A program made the position numbers and the translations under genes. Below, piece by piece: positions 8,312 through 17,301 of a stretch of 64,000 bases of DNA. Within the stretch, counting starts at the first letter, position 1. Every line of letters starts with the position of its first letter. The notes beneath the pieces were generated by a model. The model saw only the letters and a list, made by a program, of their open reading frames with translations. It was not told where the DNA came from and ran no database searches. Location: the NCBI RefSeq assembly GCF_000482325.1, contig NZ_KI535295.1, positions 1,289,060 to 1,353,059 of the forward strand, written 5' to 3'. The stretch comes from Bacillus sp. UNC438CL73TsuS30. GTDB taxonomy: Bacteria; Bacillota; Bacilli; Bacillales; Cytobacillaceae.

Positions 8312-8335
8312 ATCTTTGAACGGGGAGGGTCAGAT

Positions 8336-9025
8336 ATGGTTATGATGATTTTACTTTTATTATTGGTCCTTGTATTCTACTGGCTGGTTCCTTATTTTCT
8401 TACTGCCGGTTTAGGGATCGGGGTTTTAAAACGAAAGGATTCTTCTGCAAAAATTGCATTTACGTTTGATGACGGTCCCAATCGGATTTTCACTCCACAG
8501 CTGTTGGACGTGTTAAAAGCAAATAATATAAAAGCGACATTTTTTGTTGTCGGTTCTAAGGCGGAAAAATACCCGGAGTTAATCGAAAGAATGCATGAAG
8601 AGGGACATTTAATCGGAATCCATAATTACGTTCACAAATCGAACTGGATCATGAGCCCATGGAAGATTCGAGAGGATCTCGAGAAGAGCTCTTCGATTAT
8701 TGAAAAAATCACGGGGGAACGTCCGATCTATTATCGTCCGCCATGGGGGTTAATGAACTTATTTGACTTTTTCCTTATGAAATACTATAAGATCATTCAC
8801 TGGTCGGTCATGGCGGAAGATTGGAAAAGTAGAGGCGGCAGTGAAAAGGTGAAAAACATTCTGTTACAGAAGATAAAACATGGCGATGTCATTCTCCTGC
8901 ATGATTGCGGGGAAACTTTTGGGGCAGATGCACATGCACCAATGAACACGATCGATGCATTAAAAGATGTCTTGAAAGATCTTTCAAGCCGGGGGATGGC
9001 TTGTGTCAGAATCGATGAATTGTAG
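8336..9025 (+). CDS. membrane-anchored polysaccharide deacetylase (NodB domain)
   Basis: A 229-residue protein with one N-terminal membrane segment and a NodB/CE4 domain. Motif 1 is TFDDGPN, motif 2 is GIHNYVH (in place of the usual HTxxH), motif 3 is YYRPPWG and a late motif is ILLHDC. Such enzymes remove acetyl groups from peptidoglycan or other wall sugars outside the membrane. The Asn in motif 2 differs from the canonical first metal-binding His, so activity should not be taken for granted. Last gene of the envelope operon; a terminator follows at once. Confidence 0.85.
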   Translation: MVMMILLLLLVLVFYWLVPYFLTAGLGIGVLKRKDSSAKIAFTFDDGPNRIFTPQLLDVLKANNIKATFFVVGSKAEKYPELIERMHEEGHLIGIHNYVHKSNWIMSPWKIREDLEKSSSIIEKITGERPIYYRPPWGLMNLFDFFLMKYYKIIHWSVMAEDWKSRGGSEKVKNILLQKIKHGDVILLHDCGETFGADAHAPMNTIDALKDVLKDLSSRGMACVRIDEL

Positions 9026-9030
9026 AATTA

Positions 9031-9081
9031 ACGGGTGCAATGGTTGAAGATCAAGTTGTCAATTTGGCAGCTTTTTTTTTA
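9031..9081 (+). terminator. terminator of the envelope operon, with a shared 22-base leader motif
   Basis: A stem at 9055-9060/9066-9071 followed by nine T. The 22 bases before it (9031-9052) recur with one mismatch before another terminator at 28252-28273. Confidence 0.7.
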
Positions 9082-9187
9082 TTGGATTAAAGTGTAGTTT
9101 AGTCCAATAAGGATTAATTGTTGGTCAAAAAGGTTGAAACCATTTTGTAGAAGTTTCGTAATATAGGAAGCTAATTATTAGGGGGGA

Positions 9188-9309
9188 GTGTTAGGAAATA
9201 ATTAATAAGCATTTTCATTACTCTTTCATTTTTATTTGGTTTAAGTTATGGCATCACTTTTTACACCAACACAAAACCATACGAGAATGAAATAACACCA
9301 TCAGCGTGA
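9188..9309 (+). pseudogene. remnant of a small signal-peptide-bearing protein
   Basis: A GTG at 9188 follows a GGGGGAG ribosome site, but the frame closes after five codons. A one-base shift opens a frame of about 36 residues with an ideal signal segment (LISIFITLSFLFGLSYG) ending at TGA 9307-9309. This looks like a small exported protein broken by a frameshift, or a sequencing error. I do not recognise it. Confidence 0.35.
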
Positions 9310-9385
9310 AACTAAGGTACAAGCTGATTGCAAAAATTCATGCCAACAATTTTATGGTATGCCTAAATAGGAAGAGAGGAATTTT

Positions 9386-10258
9386 ATGAGTTTAATCCAA
9401 AAGCAAAAGACTAATAAACTAAGAATGATTTTACGAGGATTATTAGTGATTATTGGGGGATTTATTGCTGCATATGGGCTAGAAACAGTATTAATCCCTA
9501 ACAACGTATCAGATGGGGGAGTTACCGGTTTAAGTATTGTTGGTTCTGAACTATTCGATTTACCATTAGGAGCCCTGATTGCAATCATAAATATCCCATT
9601 TATCTGGTTAGGTTATAAACAAATCGGAAAAACTTTTGCGTTCTTTTCGATTATCGGAATTGTATCGCTTTCGATTGGTACCATTTTATTTCATCATACG
9701 CCGGCTATTATTCAAGGGGATACATTATTAATCACCGTTGTTGGGGGTATAATCCTTGGTTTTGGAATGGGATTAGCCTTGCGTAATGGCGGCGCATTAG
9801 ATGGAATCGATATGCTTGCCGTACTCCTATCCCGAAAATTACCGTTTGGGACAAGCGATTTTATTCTTTTCTTAAACGTATTTGTGTTTATGATCGTATC
9901 AACCGTATTCGGTTTACAAGGAGCAATTCTTTCGGCAATTGCTTACTTTATTGCTTCTAAGGTGATTCACATCGTAGAAGAAGGCTTGAGCGGCTCTAAA
10001 ACCTTTAAAATTATTTCAACTCAACCTGGATTAATGGTGGAGACTATACGTGACCGCTTGGGACGAAGTGCAACGTTTAACGAGGTTTATGGTGGCTTTT
10101 CTCACGAAAAATTTAGAGAAATTACCTGTGTCATTAATCGGTTAGAAGAAACCAAACTAAAGGAAATTATTAATGAAATTGACCCAAAATCTTTTGTTAC
10201 CGTTTATGATGTAGCAGAAGTGAAGGGTGGTAATTTCAGAAAGAATAATATTCATTAG
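9386..10258 (+). CDS. YitT-family membrane protein (DUF2179)
   Basis: A 290-residue YitT-family protein. About five or six membrane segments cover residues 12-185, with the family's conserved NNVSDGGVTGLSI segment near residue 38. A cytoplasmic C-terminal DUF2179 domain follows (about 195-285, SRSATFNEVYGGF and ITCVINRLE). Members are common and multicopy in Bacilli and of unknown function; some are predicted transporters. The ribosome site GAAGAGAGGAA supports the ATG. It appears to be monocistronic. Confidence 0.88.
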   Translation: MSLIQKQKTNKLRMILRGLLVIIGGFIAAYGLETVLIPNNVSDGGVTGLSIVGSELFDLPLGALIAIINIPFIWLGYKQIGKTFAFFSIIGIVSLSIGTILFHHTPAIIQGDTLLITVVGGIILGFGMGLALRNGGALDGIDMLAVLLSRKLPFGTSDFILFLNVFVFMIVSTVFGLQGAILSAIAYFIASKVIHIVEEGLSGSKTFKIISTQPGLMVETIRDRLGRSATFNEVYGGFSHEKFREITCVINRLEETKLKEIINEIDPKSFVTVYDVAEVKGGNFRKNNIH

Positions 10259-10386
10259 ATAAAACTTAGTTTTTAAAATCACTAATTTAAATAACAATTC
10301 ATAATGAGATAGTGGAAGAAAAATGCTTGAAACTTATATTCATTTATACCGTCTATTAGGTTAAATAAGTAAAAAGGGGTGGAGTT

Positions 10387-10965
10387 ATGTCAAAAAATAA
10401 TGACAGTGTAAAAACCTTTTTTATATGTTTAATCTTGATAATGTCAGGGTTCTTAATAGCTGCTTGCTCTCAAAAAGAAGAGGAGGATCGGCATAAGACA
10501 GCAATAAAAAAAGTTCTAGAGCACCTCTTCACTGGTCCAGATGAGAAGTTTATTGAGCTAATGTGGAATCCAAAATATAGGACTGTTGTGAATAATAAAG
10601 AAGAGAACCCGGAGTTAGATAAGTATGTATCAGAAGTATACGGACCATACATGACAGATTCTTATCTCAATCCTTTCCTTTCTACAATTGGTTCTCAATA
10701 TGCAACTTTTGCTCACGATAATGGATATAAGTTAAGTCTCAAGCACATTACGATTAATCAGAGTGAGAATCATTCAAATCGTTATACCTTCATAGCAGTA
10801 GTTGGTTATCAGAAAAATGACAATGAAGAAAAAACTGCAAATGTAGAAGGCGAGGTCATCTTCTCTTCAAAAGAAGAAGGAAAAATCGAGGGATTTGAAC
10901 ATATAAATGATAATGGCTTGTCGGATATTTTAAGAACCTCAGGAGTGTTGGAGAAACGAAAATAA
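10387..10965 (+). CDS. lipoprotein of unknown function
   Basis: A 192-residue secreted lipoprotein. The signal peptide (about residues 10-27) ends in the lipobox LIAAC, so the mature protein starts at a lipid-modified Cys near residue 27. The rest is hydrophilic, with an even alpha/beta composition that resembles small NTF2-like or sensor domains, but I cannot name a family. Ribosome site AAGGGGTGGAG precedes the ATG. No partner gene is adjacent. Confidence 0.75.
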   Translation: MSKNNDSVKTFFICLILIMSGFLIAACSQKEEEDRHKTAIKKVLEHLFTGPDEKFIELMWNPKYRTVVNNKEENPELDKYVSEVYGPYMTDSYLNPFLSTIGSQYATFAHDNGYKLSLKHITINQSENHSNRYTFIAVVGYQKNDNEEKTANVEGEVIFSSKEEGKIEGFEHINDNGLSDILRTSGVLEKRK

Positions 10966-11260
10966 TTATACAAACAGGGAGGCGAAAGAACGAGAAGGGT
11001 ATAGTGGAAGTACTGGTTCGCTTTTCATGTTAAATTAATATGAAATACATTGTTATGTTTCAAAGCATACTAAAAGTAAATCTTGGTATAAGGTGTTAAT
11101 GGAGTAGCTGACGTATATAAAGTGATAAAACAAACCCATATTTCGAAGAGACAGATTTGGGAACTAAAACAGATTAAGGGGGAGTAGTACGTGCATTTAT
11201 AATGGACTAATATTTAATAAAATGGTTTGTAAAAGTTCAATGAAAAGAGGTTACCAAATT

Positions 11261-12226
11261 TTGAAAGCACTCGTTTTTAATACATATGGCGGTCCGGAAG
11301 TCCTGGAATATCGAGAAATAACGGATCCTATCATCGGTCCGGATCAAATACTTATAAGAATGAAAGCAATTGGTCTAAACTTTGCCGACATTTATAGGAG
11401 GAAAGGAAATTATCATCTTGCTGGAAAGCCTCCATATATTTTAGGTTATGAGGGTGCAGGAATTGTAGAAAAGGTAGGAGCAGAGGTGCAAGGCATATGC
11501 ATAGGAGACCGGATTGCATTTGCAGATGTTCCGTTTGCCAATGCAGAGCTAGTAGCTGTTCCATATGAAAAATTAATACCTCTGCCGGAATTAGTTTCAT
11601 TTGAGCAGGCTGCATCTATACTACTTCAAGGGCTAACTGCACATTATCTTACACGGGACAGTTATGCTGTGAAAAATAACGATGTTATCTTAGTACACGC
11701 AGCAGCCGGAGGTGTCGGGCAGCTACTGGTTCAAATTGTAAAGCTTCTTGGAGGTAGGGCAATCGGTTTAACATCTTCCCATGAAAAAGTAGAAGTAATA
11801 AAAAAAGCTGGTGCGGATTTCGTTGCTCTGTATAAGGATGACTGGAAACAGAAAGTACTGGAGGTAACGAACGGCAAAGGGGTGGATATTGTTTATGAGT
11901 CGGTAGGTTCTACACTCATGGACAGCTTTGCTGTAACGCGCATTGGGGGTACGGTTGTATTTTATGGCATGTCAGGTGGAGATCCTGCTCCAGTTGATCC
12001 TCGTATGCTGATGGATGAATCAAAAACCCTGACTGGGGGAGACCTTTGGAATGTTCTCACTTCTATGGAAGAACGAATCACTCGATCAAACGAGCTATTC
12101 AGATGGTTACAAGAAGGAAAATTAAAAGTATTAGAACCTACAACATTTGCGTTGAAAGATGGACAAGAAGCGCATCGATATCTAGAAAGCCGGAAAAGTA
12201 CGGGTAAGATCTTATTAATTCCTTAA
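11261..12226 (+). CDS. NADPH:quinone oxidoreductase-like MDR protein
   Basis: A 321-residue zinc-independent medium-chain reductase. The GroES-like N-terminal domain has GLNFADIYRRKGNY and GYEGAGIVEKVG; the Rossmann domain has HAAAGGVGQLLVQ. The catalytic-zinc Cys is absent, which marks the quinone reductase (Qor) branch. The start is taken as TTG 11261: AAAGAGG lies ten bases upstream and family members begin at this MKALVF position. An in-frame ATG at 11222 would add 13 unrelated residues. It probably reduces quinones or enals with NADPH in the cytoplasm. Confidence 0.85.
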   Translation: MKALVFNTYGGPEVLEYREITDPIIGPDQILIRMKAIGLNFADIYRRKGNYHLAGKPPYILGYEGAGIVEKVGAEVQGICIGDRIAFADVPFANAELVAVPYEKLIPLPELVSFEQAASILLQGLTAHYLTRDSYAVKNNDVILVHAAAGGVGQLLVQIVKLLGGRAIGLTSSHEKVEVIKKAGADFVALYKDDWKQKVLEVTNGKGVDIVYESVGSTLMDSFAVTRIGGTVVFYGMSGGDPAPVDPRMLMDESKTLTGGDLWNVLTSMEERITRSNELFRWLQEGKLKVLEPTTFALKDGQEAHRYLESRKSTGKILLIP

Positions 12227-12452
12227 GGAGTTACCTTATGGTAGAACTCTATTAGTAGACACAAGCGAAATGTAGGCACCTCAAATATTTGAAATCTTCA
12301 ATATATAAGGGCTAGTGCCTCAGTTGACTCACCTTGAATAATTGGAGGATTTTGGGGTTATGAATAATAATTGTGTCTTTACATTAATCCTAAACATATA
12401 GAACAAAAAATACCCCAATTACATATTCTAATAATAGGTGATACACCAAAAA

Positions 12453-12480
12453 TAGACCGTGTTTGGTTCACACGGTCTAA
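12453..12480 (-). terminator. terminator of the ArsB/hypothetical operon
   Basis: TAGACCGTGT pairs with ACACGGTCTA over a seven-base loop. On the minus strand it is followed by a T run, so it most likely ends the transcript of the genes at 12633-14697. Confidence 0.6.
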
Positions 12481-12505
12481 AAAATAAGTCTAGAAGTGTA
12501 TGATT

Positions 12506-12545
12506 AATCCATCCTCGTCGCTAAACAATGGGTGGATTTTTCTTT
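12506..12545 (+). terminator. plus-strand terminator-like hairpin
   Basis: AATCCATCC pairs with GGGTGGATT (one G-T pair) and is followed by a T-rich tail. It may end read-through from the quinone reductase gene. Otherwise I see nothing in the 400-base gap 12227-12632. Confidence 0.5.
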
Positions 12546-12632
12546 TGATGTAACTTTGATATTTCCCATTAAACACCTTCCAATATATTAAGATTTAAAT
12601 GAAGGAGATTGTCCCCGTATCCTAAGTCCTAA

Positions 12633-13301
12633 TTAATAAGATACCTGAATGGTTTTGATATGCTCTAAATTCCAGACCACTGTTTCACCTTCATCTGTTA
12701 CCAAGGTTGCTTTGTTATCTTGTACCTTTACGAGTAAGCCTATTTTTTCGGGGTGGTCACCATAATCCAGAATAACCAATCGATTTTCTAACTTTTTCAA
12801 CTGGACATCAAAACTTCTAGCAAATTGGTTTGATACTGGTTTAAGGAGTTGGTTTTGTTTGTCCAGCTTATAAGGAGTTGTACCAGGTGGATAAGGAATG
12901 AGCCATTTTAAATGGTTCATCGATATGAACATCGTTTTATAGGCTGGTGAGTGAAAAACAACATAATCGTTCATGATGCTGGTTATATAGCCATTAATGG
13001 TTTTTTCACCTGAAACATATGCCTTAACGAATAATCCTTTAGCGTTATTTAATATTTGGCGATAGGAAATTACCTCTGTATCAATGGGTTTTTCGTATGG
13101 AGGTTCGCAACAGAGATCTTCTTCGATAAAATTGATTTCTTTCACTCTTTGTATTTGAACGAATGGAATATAGAGAAAGGTGTGGGTACATTCATGATAC
13201 AAAACAAGGATGTCTAAGCCGGAATCAATTAAGATTCCTCTGTGAAAAATTCCTCCTGTTATCTCCACCTCAATATTTTTTTCAATGAAATCTAAAAGCA
13301 T
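12633..13301 (-). CDS. conserved hypothetical, possibly two Sm-like domains
   Basis: A 222-residue soluble protein. The N-terminal 60 residues (VEITGGIFHRGILIDSG, then VLYHE and IPFVQIQRVK) look like the five-strand Sm-like/DUF2642 folds found in small spore-coat proteins of Bacilli. A related pattern returns near residues 165-220 (KLENRLVILDYG, KVQDNKATLVTD), suggesting a duplication. It starts 34 bases after the permease stop and probably shares its transcript. Function unknown; a spore-surface role is only a guess from the fold. Confidence 0.65.
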   Translation of the reverse strand: MLLDFIEKNIEVEITGGIFHRGILIDSGLDILVLYHECTHTFLYIPFVQIQRVKEINFIEEDLCCEPPYEKPIDTEVISYRQILNNAKGLFVKAYVSGEKTINGYITSIMNDYVVFHSPAYKTMFISMNHLKWLIPYPPGTTPYKLDKQNQLLKPVSNQFARSFDVQLKKLENRLVILDYGDHPEKIGLLVKVQDNKATLVTDEGETVVWNLEHIKTIQVSY

Positions 13302-13335
13302 GTTAATTCACCTATATTCTCCCTTTCAAATTGGT

Positions 13336-14697
13336 TTATCTTTGAAGGACACCTCCAAAAAAATAAGAAACCCAATAATATAAAATCACTAATGTGAACA
13401 ATACAGTTGGTGGAATCACGACAAATGTAACTTTCATATATTGCCACCAAGTAATCATTACTTTTCCACGCCTTAAAATATGCATCCACATGAGCGTAGC
13501 GAGCGTCCCCATTGGAAGTAGTAACGAGCCCATATCACTTCCAACAATGTTTGCTAAATAAGCAATTTTTAAGGATAGTAAATCCAGGTTCATATGAGTT
13601 AAGGTAAGGGTCCCCACCATTAGTGCCGGGTGGTTATTAAATAGGTTCGACAGTACCGTTAAAAGTGTCCCCATTAAGACACTTGCATGGAGCAGGCTTC
13701 CAGAAACTAGTGGACGCATGAATCCAATCAACCAGTCGGTTAAACCAATGTTATTTAGACCGTAAATGATAGTATACATACAAAAAGCGAAAATGAGGAT
13801 ATACCACGGCGTTTTTTTCAGCATATCGCCAGGTGAAACCTTTAGATAGGCCCAGCGCCAACCTAGGAGAACAAGCGATCCAAGTACAGCTACAAGGGAA
13901 ACAGGAATGGCGAAAAAGGATGCAACAAAGAGGCTGACACGTACAGCAAATACGAATAGAAGGACATATAGCATAAATCTTGTCCGTTTCTTCTCCGAAT
14001 CAAATTTAGGTCCCAGTTTCTTTGCATAATCAGAAGGATTGTTTAGACCCGATACACTAGTAGGAATGGTCTTTGGTAAGATTTTGCGAAAATAAACGAA
14101 AAGGAGCCCGACTAAGAGTAGTAAACCAAGTGTAGCTGGTACAAACATCATCGCTGTATGCAGCCACAACGTCATATGCACGATTTTCAGTGCAATCAAA
14201 TTTACAATATTACTTACACCGATTGGTGCACTAGAAGCTGTCGCAATTAAGCCTCCAGAAAGTAAATAAGGAATTTTTTGATGGTTTTTTAATCCCATGT
14301 TGTTCAATAGCATCACTAAAATCGGTGTGGTGATTAAAATACTTCCATCATTATTGAAGAAGAGTGTCATCAGGAAACAAAGAAGGTTGACATACCAAAA
14401 TAATCGTACGCCTGACCCCTTGGATATTTCAGCTAATTTATCTGCAACCCAGTTAAAAAATCCAAAACTTTCTAAGACAATCGCCATGACAATGGTTGCC
14501 ATGATGGTAATCGCAGCACCACTAATGGTATCCGCGATGACACCTAAGTCTGAAAATGAAACACTGCCGCTAAGCAATACAATCAATGCACCAATTGCAG
14601 CAGGTATGGCTTCATTCATCCCTTTGGGTCTCCATAGAATAAATACCAGGGTACCCAAAAAGGCTAAAATGGTGATCCAAGCCATTGGTTGAAGCAT
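13336..14697 (-). CDS. ArsB/YdfA-family anion permease
   Basis: A 453-residue permease with about eleven membrane segments, similar in organisation to ArsB and B. subtilis YdfA. Family markers: FFNNDGSILITTPIL in the middle and the matching NLFNNHPALMVGTLT in the second half, part of an inverted repeat. It could export arsenite, which the ars operon at 1353-3129 lacks a pump for, but it is 10 kb away and next to an unrelated gene, so another anion is possible. Ribosome site AAAGGAGAAAT precedes the ATG. Confidence 0.82.
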   Translation of the reverse strand: MLQPMAWITILAFLGTLVFILWRPKGMNEAIPAAIGALIVLLSGSVSFSDLGVIADTISGAAITIMATIVMAIVLESFGFFNWVADKLAEISKGSGVRLFWYVNLLCFLMTLFFNNDGSILITTPILVMLLNNMGLKNHQKIPYLLSGGLIATASSAPIGVSNIVNLIALKIVHMTLWLHTAMMFVPATLGLLLLVGLLFVYFRKILPKTIPTSVSGLNNPSDYAKKLGPKFDSEKKRTRFMLYVLLFVFAVRVSLFVASFFAIPVSLVAVLGSLVLLGWRWAYLKVSPGDMLKKTPWYILIFAFCMYTIIYGLNNIGLTDWLIGFMRPLVSGSLLHASVLMGTLLTVLSNLFNNHPALMVGTLTLTHMNLDLLSLKIAYLANIVGSDMGSLLLPMGTLATLMWMHILRRGKVMITWWQYMKVTFVVIPPTVLFTLVILYYWVSYFFGGVLQR

Positions 14698-15050
14698 ATT
14701 ATTTCTCCTTTCTTGCTTACTAAGTTTTGAGAGTTCTTTACCTCCTCTATCGTCAGTAAGCGCTTGTCCCTCCCTTCCATCTGTCCCTCTTGTGATGTTG
14801 TACTGTATTTATATGTATCACGGATAAGACATGCTTTAGGTTTGTACCCTTTTTTATTACAATTGTGCTTTTATCTATGAAAAAACGCTTAATAGATTAG
14901 AATAAACAATCTAAGATTGGGGTGAATGTGTTAATTCATTTATCTACAGCAACGAAGATACATGGTAAGATTTTCTTACATAAGACTTTTACAGAATAAG
15001 TATTTTTAGTAAAGTAAAATCATATTTTACGAAATTTGGAGGTTGTTTAT

Positions 15051-15578
15051 ATGGAAAATAGATCAAAAACAGCAAATACCATAAAAATAGAAAATTGTAT
15101 CTCCATTGAGGAACATGTAAATGAACTTTCAACACTTCTCATACAGGTCGTTGCAGATGGAGCTTCAATTGGCTTTTTACCCCCCTTGGATCGTTCAGAG
15201 GCAAATCAGTATTGGGGAAATGTGCTAAACCCTGGAGTGATCTTATTCTTAGCTAAGATGAACCATGAAATAGCTGGAACCGTACAATTGCATCTATGCC
15301 AAAAGCAGAATGGCGGACATAGAGCAGAAATTGCCAAATTAATGACGCACCCTAATTATCGGCGGAATGGGATTGGCCGTTTATTAATGGAAGAAGCGCA
15401 GGAAACAGCTATAAAGATGGGGAGAAGCCTATTAGTTCTCGATACTAGGGAAGGGGATCCTTCTAATTTACTTTATTCTTCATTAGGATTTATTCAAGGC
15501 GGCAGGATTCCTAACTACGCAAGGTCGGAAAACGGACAATTAGATGCTACTATAATTTATTATAAAAATATTATGTAA
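15051..15578 (+). CDS. GNAT-family N-acetyltransferase
   Basis: A 175-residue acetyltransferase. The acetyl-CoA-binding motif A is AEIAKLMTHPNYRRNGIGRLL, and the C-terminal part has LLVLDTREGDPS and LYSSLGF. The start is ATG 15051, directly behind TTTGGAGG; an upstream TTG at 15036 would precede the ribosome site. Its substrate is unknown. The gene is bounded on the right by a bidirectional terminator. Confidence 0.85.
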   Translation: MENRSKTANTIKIENCISIEEHVNELSTLLIQVVADGASIGFLPPLDRSEANQYWGNVLNPGVILFLAKMNHEIAGTVQLHLCQKQNGGHRAEIAKLMTHPNYRRNGIGRLLMEEAQETAIKMGRSLLVLDTREGDPSNLLYSSLGFIQGGRIPNYARSENGQLDATIIYYKNIM

Positions 15579-15660
15579 ACAGATGAATTGATAAGCATAT
15601 ACTAGATTAAAATAAAAGAATGATTACCAGCAAATGATTAAGTAGCGATAATTTCCTTTA

Positions 15661-15696
15661 AAAAACAGCCATTAGCAATATAAATGGCTGTTTTTT
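15661..15696. terminator. bidirectional terminator
   Basis: AAAACAGCCAT/ATGGCTGTTTT stem with A and T runs on either side, between the convergent GNAT gene and the lone GerAB-like gene. Confidence 0.8.
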
Positions 15697-16808
15697 CAAT
15701 TTATATTTTTATCAGGTTTTTTCTTCCTATTTCGAAAGAATGCGATAAGCAGTAAGATGCTTGGAATGATAATTTGTAAAGGCAAATTTAAAAGGTATGG
15801 ATAAAAGTTAAAATTCTCCTTGACAAATTCAGCATACGTCGATGCCGTGGTTATGGATGCAAATACCACAATCATTCCAATTGGAAACGACAATTTTTCC
15901 TTTTTTTTAAACTGAAATAGATCTGCTGTACCCGCAACTGCTGCATAAAAATACAATGATATTTTAAAGAAACCGCTAATGATCAGGTAGAGCAAAAAAA
16001 GAACATCCAGCCGCTCGATAAAATTGGCCAGTTGAATTCTTGAAACGGTTGTTAACAATGGGAAGTTTGAGCGGGTATACATTTCTGGCCCTATGGTTGA
16101 AATGGTAATAATCGCGGTAATTATAATATTAATCCCGCTTAAAATCATCCCGCCAATGCAAACAAATTTTATTTTCTTTCGTTCCTTCACAAATGGGTAT
16201 ATCATCGTGAAAACAACTATTTCTCCAAAAGGGAATGTAAGTGTGCCAGGGAGAAACTCTTTAAATATTGGTTTCCATCCATTTTCAAGGATAGGCTTTA
16301 GAAATTCAAAATGGATTAACCCGGAAAAAATAATTAATAGAAATCCAAATATGGCCATTAAATAAATAATGCCAAAATAAATCTGTCCTACTCTTGCGAT
16401 TACCTCCAAGCCTTTATGTATGCCATAGAGGATGGTCAGAATCATCAATGAATTAATGATAAATAACGGCGTACTTGTATAAACAGTCGTTACCAAGAGT
16501 TCCCCAAAATCTCGTAATACAACGGAAGCAGTATAAATAAAATAGCTGATATAGAATAAACCTATAATCCGGCCAGGCCATTTTCCGGCAATTTTTTGTA
16601 TATAGCTGGTTAGAATTAATTCTGGATAAAACAGAAACAGACGATAGTGTATAAAGAATACGATCAACCCGCCTGCTAACCCTAATAAAATGGCAATCCA
16701 TGCATCCTGTTTTGCATTTGCTCCTAGACCAAAGAGGATGGAACTACCCATTTCAAATAAAAATACTAGAACGAAAAGCTGGGATGCGCTAATTTTAATC
16801 TTATCCAT
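15696..16808 (-). CDS. GerAB-like spore germination permease (orphan B subunit)
   Basis: A 370-residue APC-superfamily spore permease with about ten membrane segments. KISASQLFVLVFLFEMGSSI at the N-terminus and the following helices match the GerAB/YndE family. The start chosen is ATG 16808 (MDKIKIS), behind AAGGGGAA; a longer in-frame reading to 16913 has a poor N-terminus. B subunits bind the germinant in GerA-type receptors in the spore inner membrane. No A or C subunit accompanies it on this strand, but a complete gerA-type operon lies divergently next to it and could use it as an alternative B subunit. Confidence 0.88.
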   Translation of the reverse strand: MDKIKISASQLFVLVFLFEMGSSILFGLGANAKQDAWIAILLGLAGGLIVFFIHYRLFLFYPELILTSYIQKIAGKWPGRIIGLFYISYFIYTASVVLRDFGELLVTTVYTSTPLFIINSLMILTILYGIHKGLEVIARVGQIYFGIIYLMAIFGFLLIIFSGLIHFEFLKPILENGWKPIFKEFLPGTLTFPFGEIVVFTMIYPFVKERKKIKFVCIGGMILSGINIIITAIITISTIGPEMYTRSNFPLLTTVSRIQLANFIERLDVLFLLYLIISGFFKISLYFYAAVAGTADLFQFKKKEKLSFPIGMIVVFASITTASTYAEFVKENFNFYPYLLNLPLQIIIPSILLLIAFFRNRKKKPDKNIN

Positions 16809-17138
16809 TACTATATTTCCCCTTGGCTTTGGGTTATTTTGTACTTTTCCAAAGCACTTTTTCTTCTTTATTATACGAATTGCTTCTTGGGCTCCCGCTG
16901 AATTTCTTTTCAACCAGTTGATTAATTTTTTAACACAGCAATATTAATCAAATCGATAGGAATAACATACTCTCCTCATTTTGCACCTTTTTTGTCCTAA
17001 TTTGAAAACATCTCCAAATATTTTCCCTAATATTGGGTAGGTTGTCACATATCCACCAAATTATTCAAGTTGCCTTAGTCCGAAAACGAAACACTCACAC
17101 TAAGTGTGACATATTTTTAAAACATTGTTTTTTTTAAT

Positions 17139-17164
17139 AAACTGCTCCTATGAGCAGTTTTTTT
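17139..17164 (+). terminator. hairpin upstream of the gerA operon
   Basis: AAACTGCTC/GAGCAGTTT with a four-base loop and T run, placed 140 bases before the gerA-type operon with no plus-strand gene before it. It may be a leader terminator or a barrier between the divergent units. Confidence 0.6.
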
Positions 17165-17301
17165 ATGTCAAGTGTAAAAACAGTTCGCTTTATAGTCCGA
17201 ACCACAGCAATAATGGATAGGGAAGCGAATAGAATATTTTTCCTTTAAGAATGCATATTAAAAACATAATCTTAATGCAAAAGCTGAGAGGGACGGAGAG
17301 G

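Noticed and set aside
17139-17164. Riboswitch before the gerA operon
   Set aside because: Only one simple hairpin with a T run and no larger leader fold; germination operons are not known to use riboswitches.
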